Source: Clostridiales bacterium
Lineage (GTDB): Bacteria > Bacillota > Clostridia > WRLR01
Assembly (NCBI GenBank): GCA_031263625.1
Contig: JAISFK010000273.1
Location: 1-5,135 of the forward strand
Direction: 5' to 3'
DNA: 5,135 nucleotides
How positions within the stretch are numbered: the stretch's first letter is position 1; each line of letters begins with the position of its first letter. Both the position numbers and the translations under genes were made by a program. This document shows, in pieces, positions 5,042 to 5,135 of this stretch. The notes beneath the pieces were generated by a model that did not search any database, was not told the DNA's origin, and saw only the letters and a program-made list of their open reading frames with translations.

Positions 5042-5085
5042 ATGGAAATCGCAGCGGAAGCGCAATGGAAATCACAGCGGAAGCG
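5042..5085. repeat. 23-bp-period tandem duplication at the kinase gene end
   Basis: The 21-bp block at 5042-5062 recurs at 5065-5085 with one mismatch. The mismatch lies in the kinase stop codon: TGA in one copy, CGA in the other. Confidence 0.85.
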
Positions 5086-5135
5086 TAACGGTAAATGTGG
5101 TGGATTTTCCCGCCTCGCTTTTTGCGGCAATCTCC
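5072..5135 (-). CDS. Sensor histidine kinase, C-terminal end only (partial)
   Basis: Read on the minus strand, the last 20 codons give EIAAKSEAGKSTTFTVTLPL before the TGA at 5072-5074. The closing pattern (S-E-x-G-K-x-T-x-F-x-V-x-L-P-L) is the usual end of the HATPase_c ATP-binding domain of two-component sensor kinases (typically SEPGKGSTFTVTLPL). The catalytic boxes and sensor part are outside the window, so the signal and partner regulator are unknown. Its transcript ends at the 5001-5038 hairpin. Confidence 0.7.
   Translation of the reverse strand, partial: EIAAKSEAGKSTTFTVTLPL

Noticed and set aside
4916..5065. N-terminal extension of the small secreted protein to 5065
   Set aside because: It would start upstream of a strong bidirectional terminator and bury the signal peptide; the ATG at 4915 has GGAGG at good spacing.

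Overview
The window looks like part of a high-GC Bacillota (Clostridia-type) chromosome or metagenomic contig. The pointers are three C-terminal S-layer homology (SLH) domains, GGAGG-type ribosome binding sites, and an Rpn-family nuclease with a GELRGKLE-type tail. No species can be named from the sequence.

Layout. (1) Bases 2-2860, + strand: the 3' part of one very large secreted, wall-anchored enzyme. In order it has the end of a glycoside hydrolase family 3 (GH3) domain, a fibronectin-III-like domain, an EstA-type Ig-like domain, an alpha/beta-hydrolase esterase with Ser-Asp-His candidates, a Gly-rich linker, a beta-rich region and three SLH domains. It fits plant-polysaccharide breakdown at the cell surface. 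(2) 2861-3097: convergent intergenic region with a strong hairpin. (3) 3098-4254, - strand: a two-gene unit. A PD-(D/E)XK Rpn-family nuclease (336 aa) is followed after 2 nt by a 47-codon ORF with its own ribosome binding site. The nuclease gene has an apparent internal start (GTG at 3474, behind overlapping AGGAGG/GGAGG) that would make its 76-aa C-terminal tail separately. The 47-codon ORF begins with a near-exact DNA copy of that internal start region. A well-formed sigma-A promoter (4274-4302) precedes the nuclease gene. (4) 4255-4594: intergenic, with the promoter, a perfect 48-bp palindrome, further inverted repeats and a second copy of the hairpin repeat seen at 3006-3071. (5) 4595-4915, - strand: a small secreted protein with one Asp-box motif. 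(6) 5001-5038: bidirectional terminator. (7) 5072-5135, - strand: the last ~20 codons of a probable sensor histidine kinase.

How they may work together. The GH3/esterase protein probably acts alone at the surface. The Rpn unit looks like an independent defence or toxin-antitoxin-like cassette. E. coli Rpn nucleases are known to carry an intragenic small protein that antagonises the full-length nuclease. Here the internal start is visible, and a duplicated stand-alone reading frame begins at the equivalent start codon. The cassette lies between two direct copies of a ~66-bp terminator-like repeat exactly 1520 bp apart. The Rpn cassette, its duplicated small ORF and the palindrome upstream are the most interesting parts of the window.
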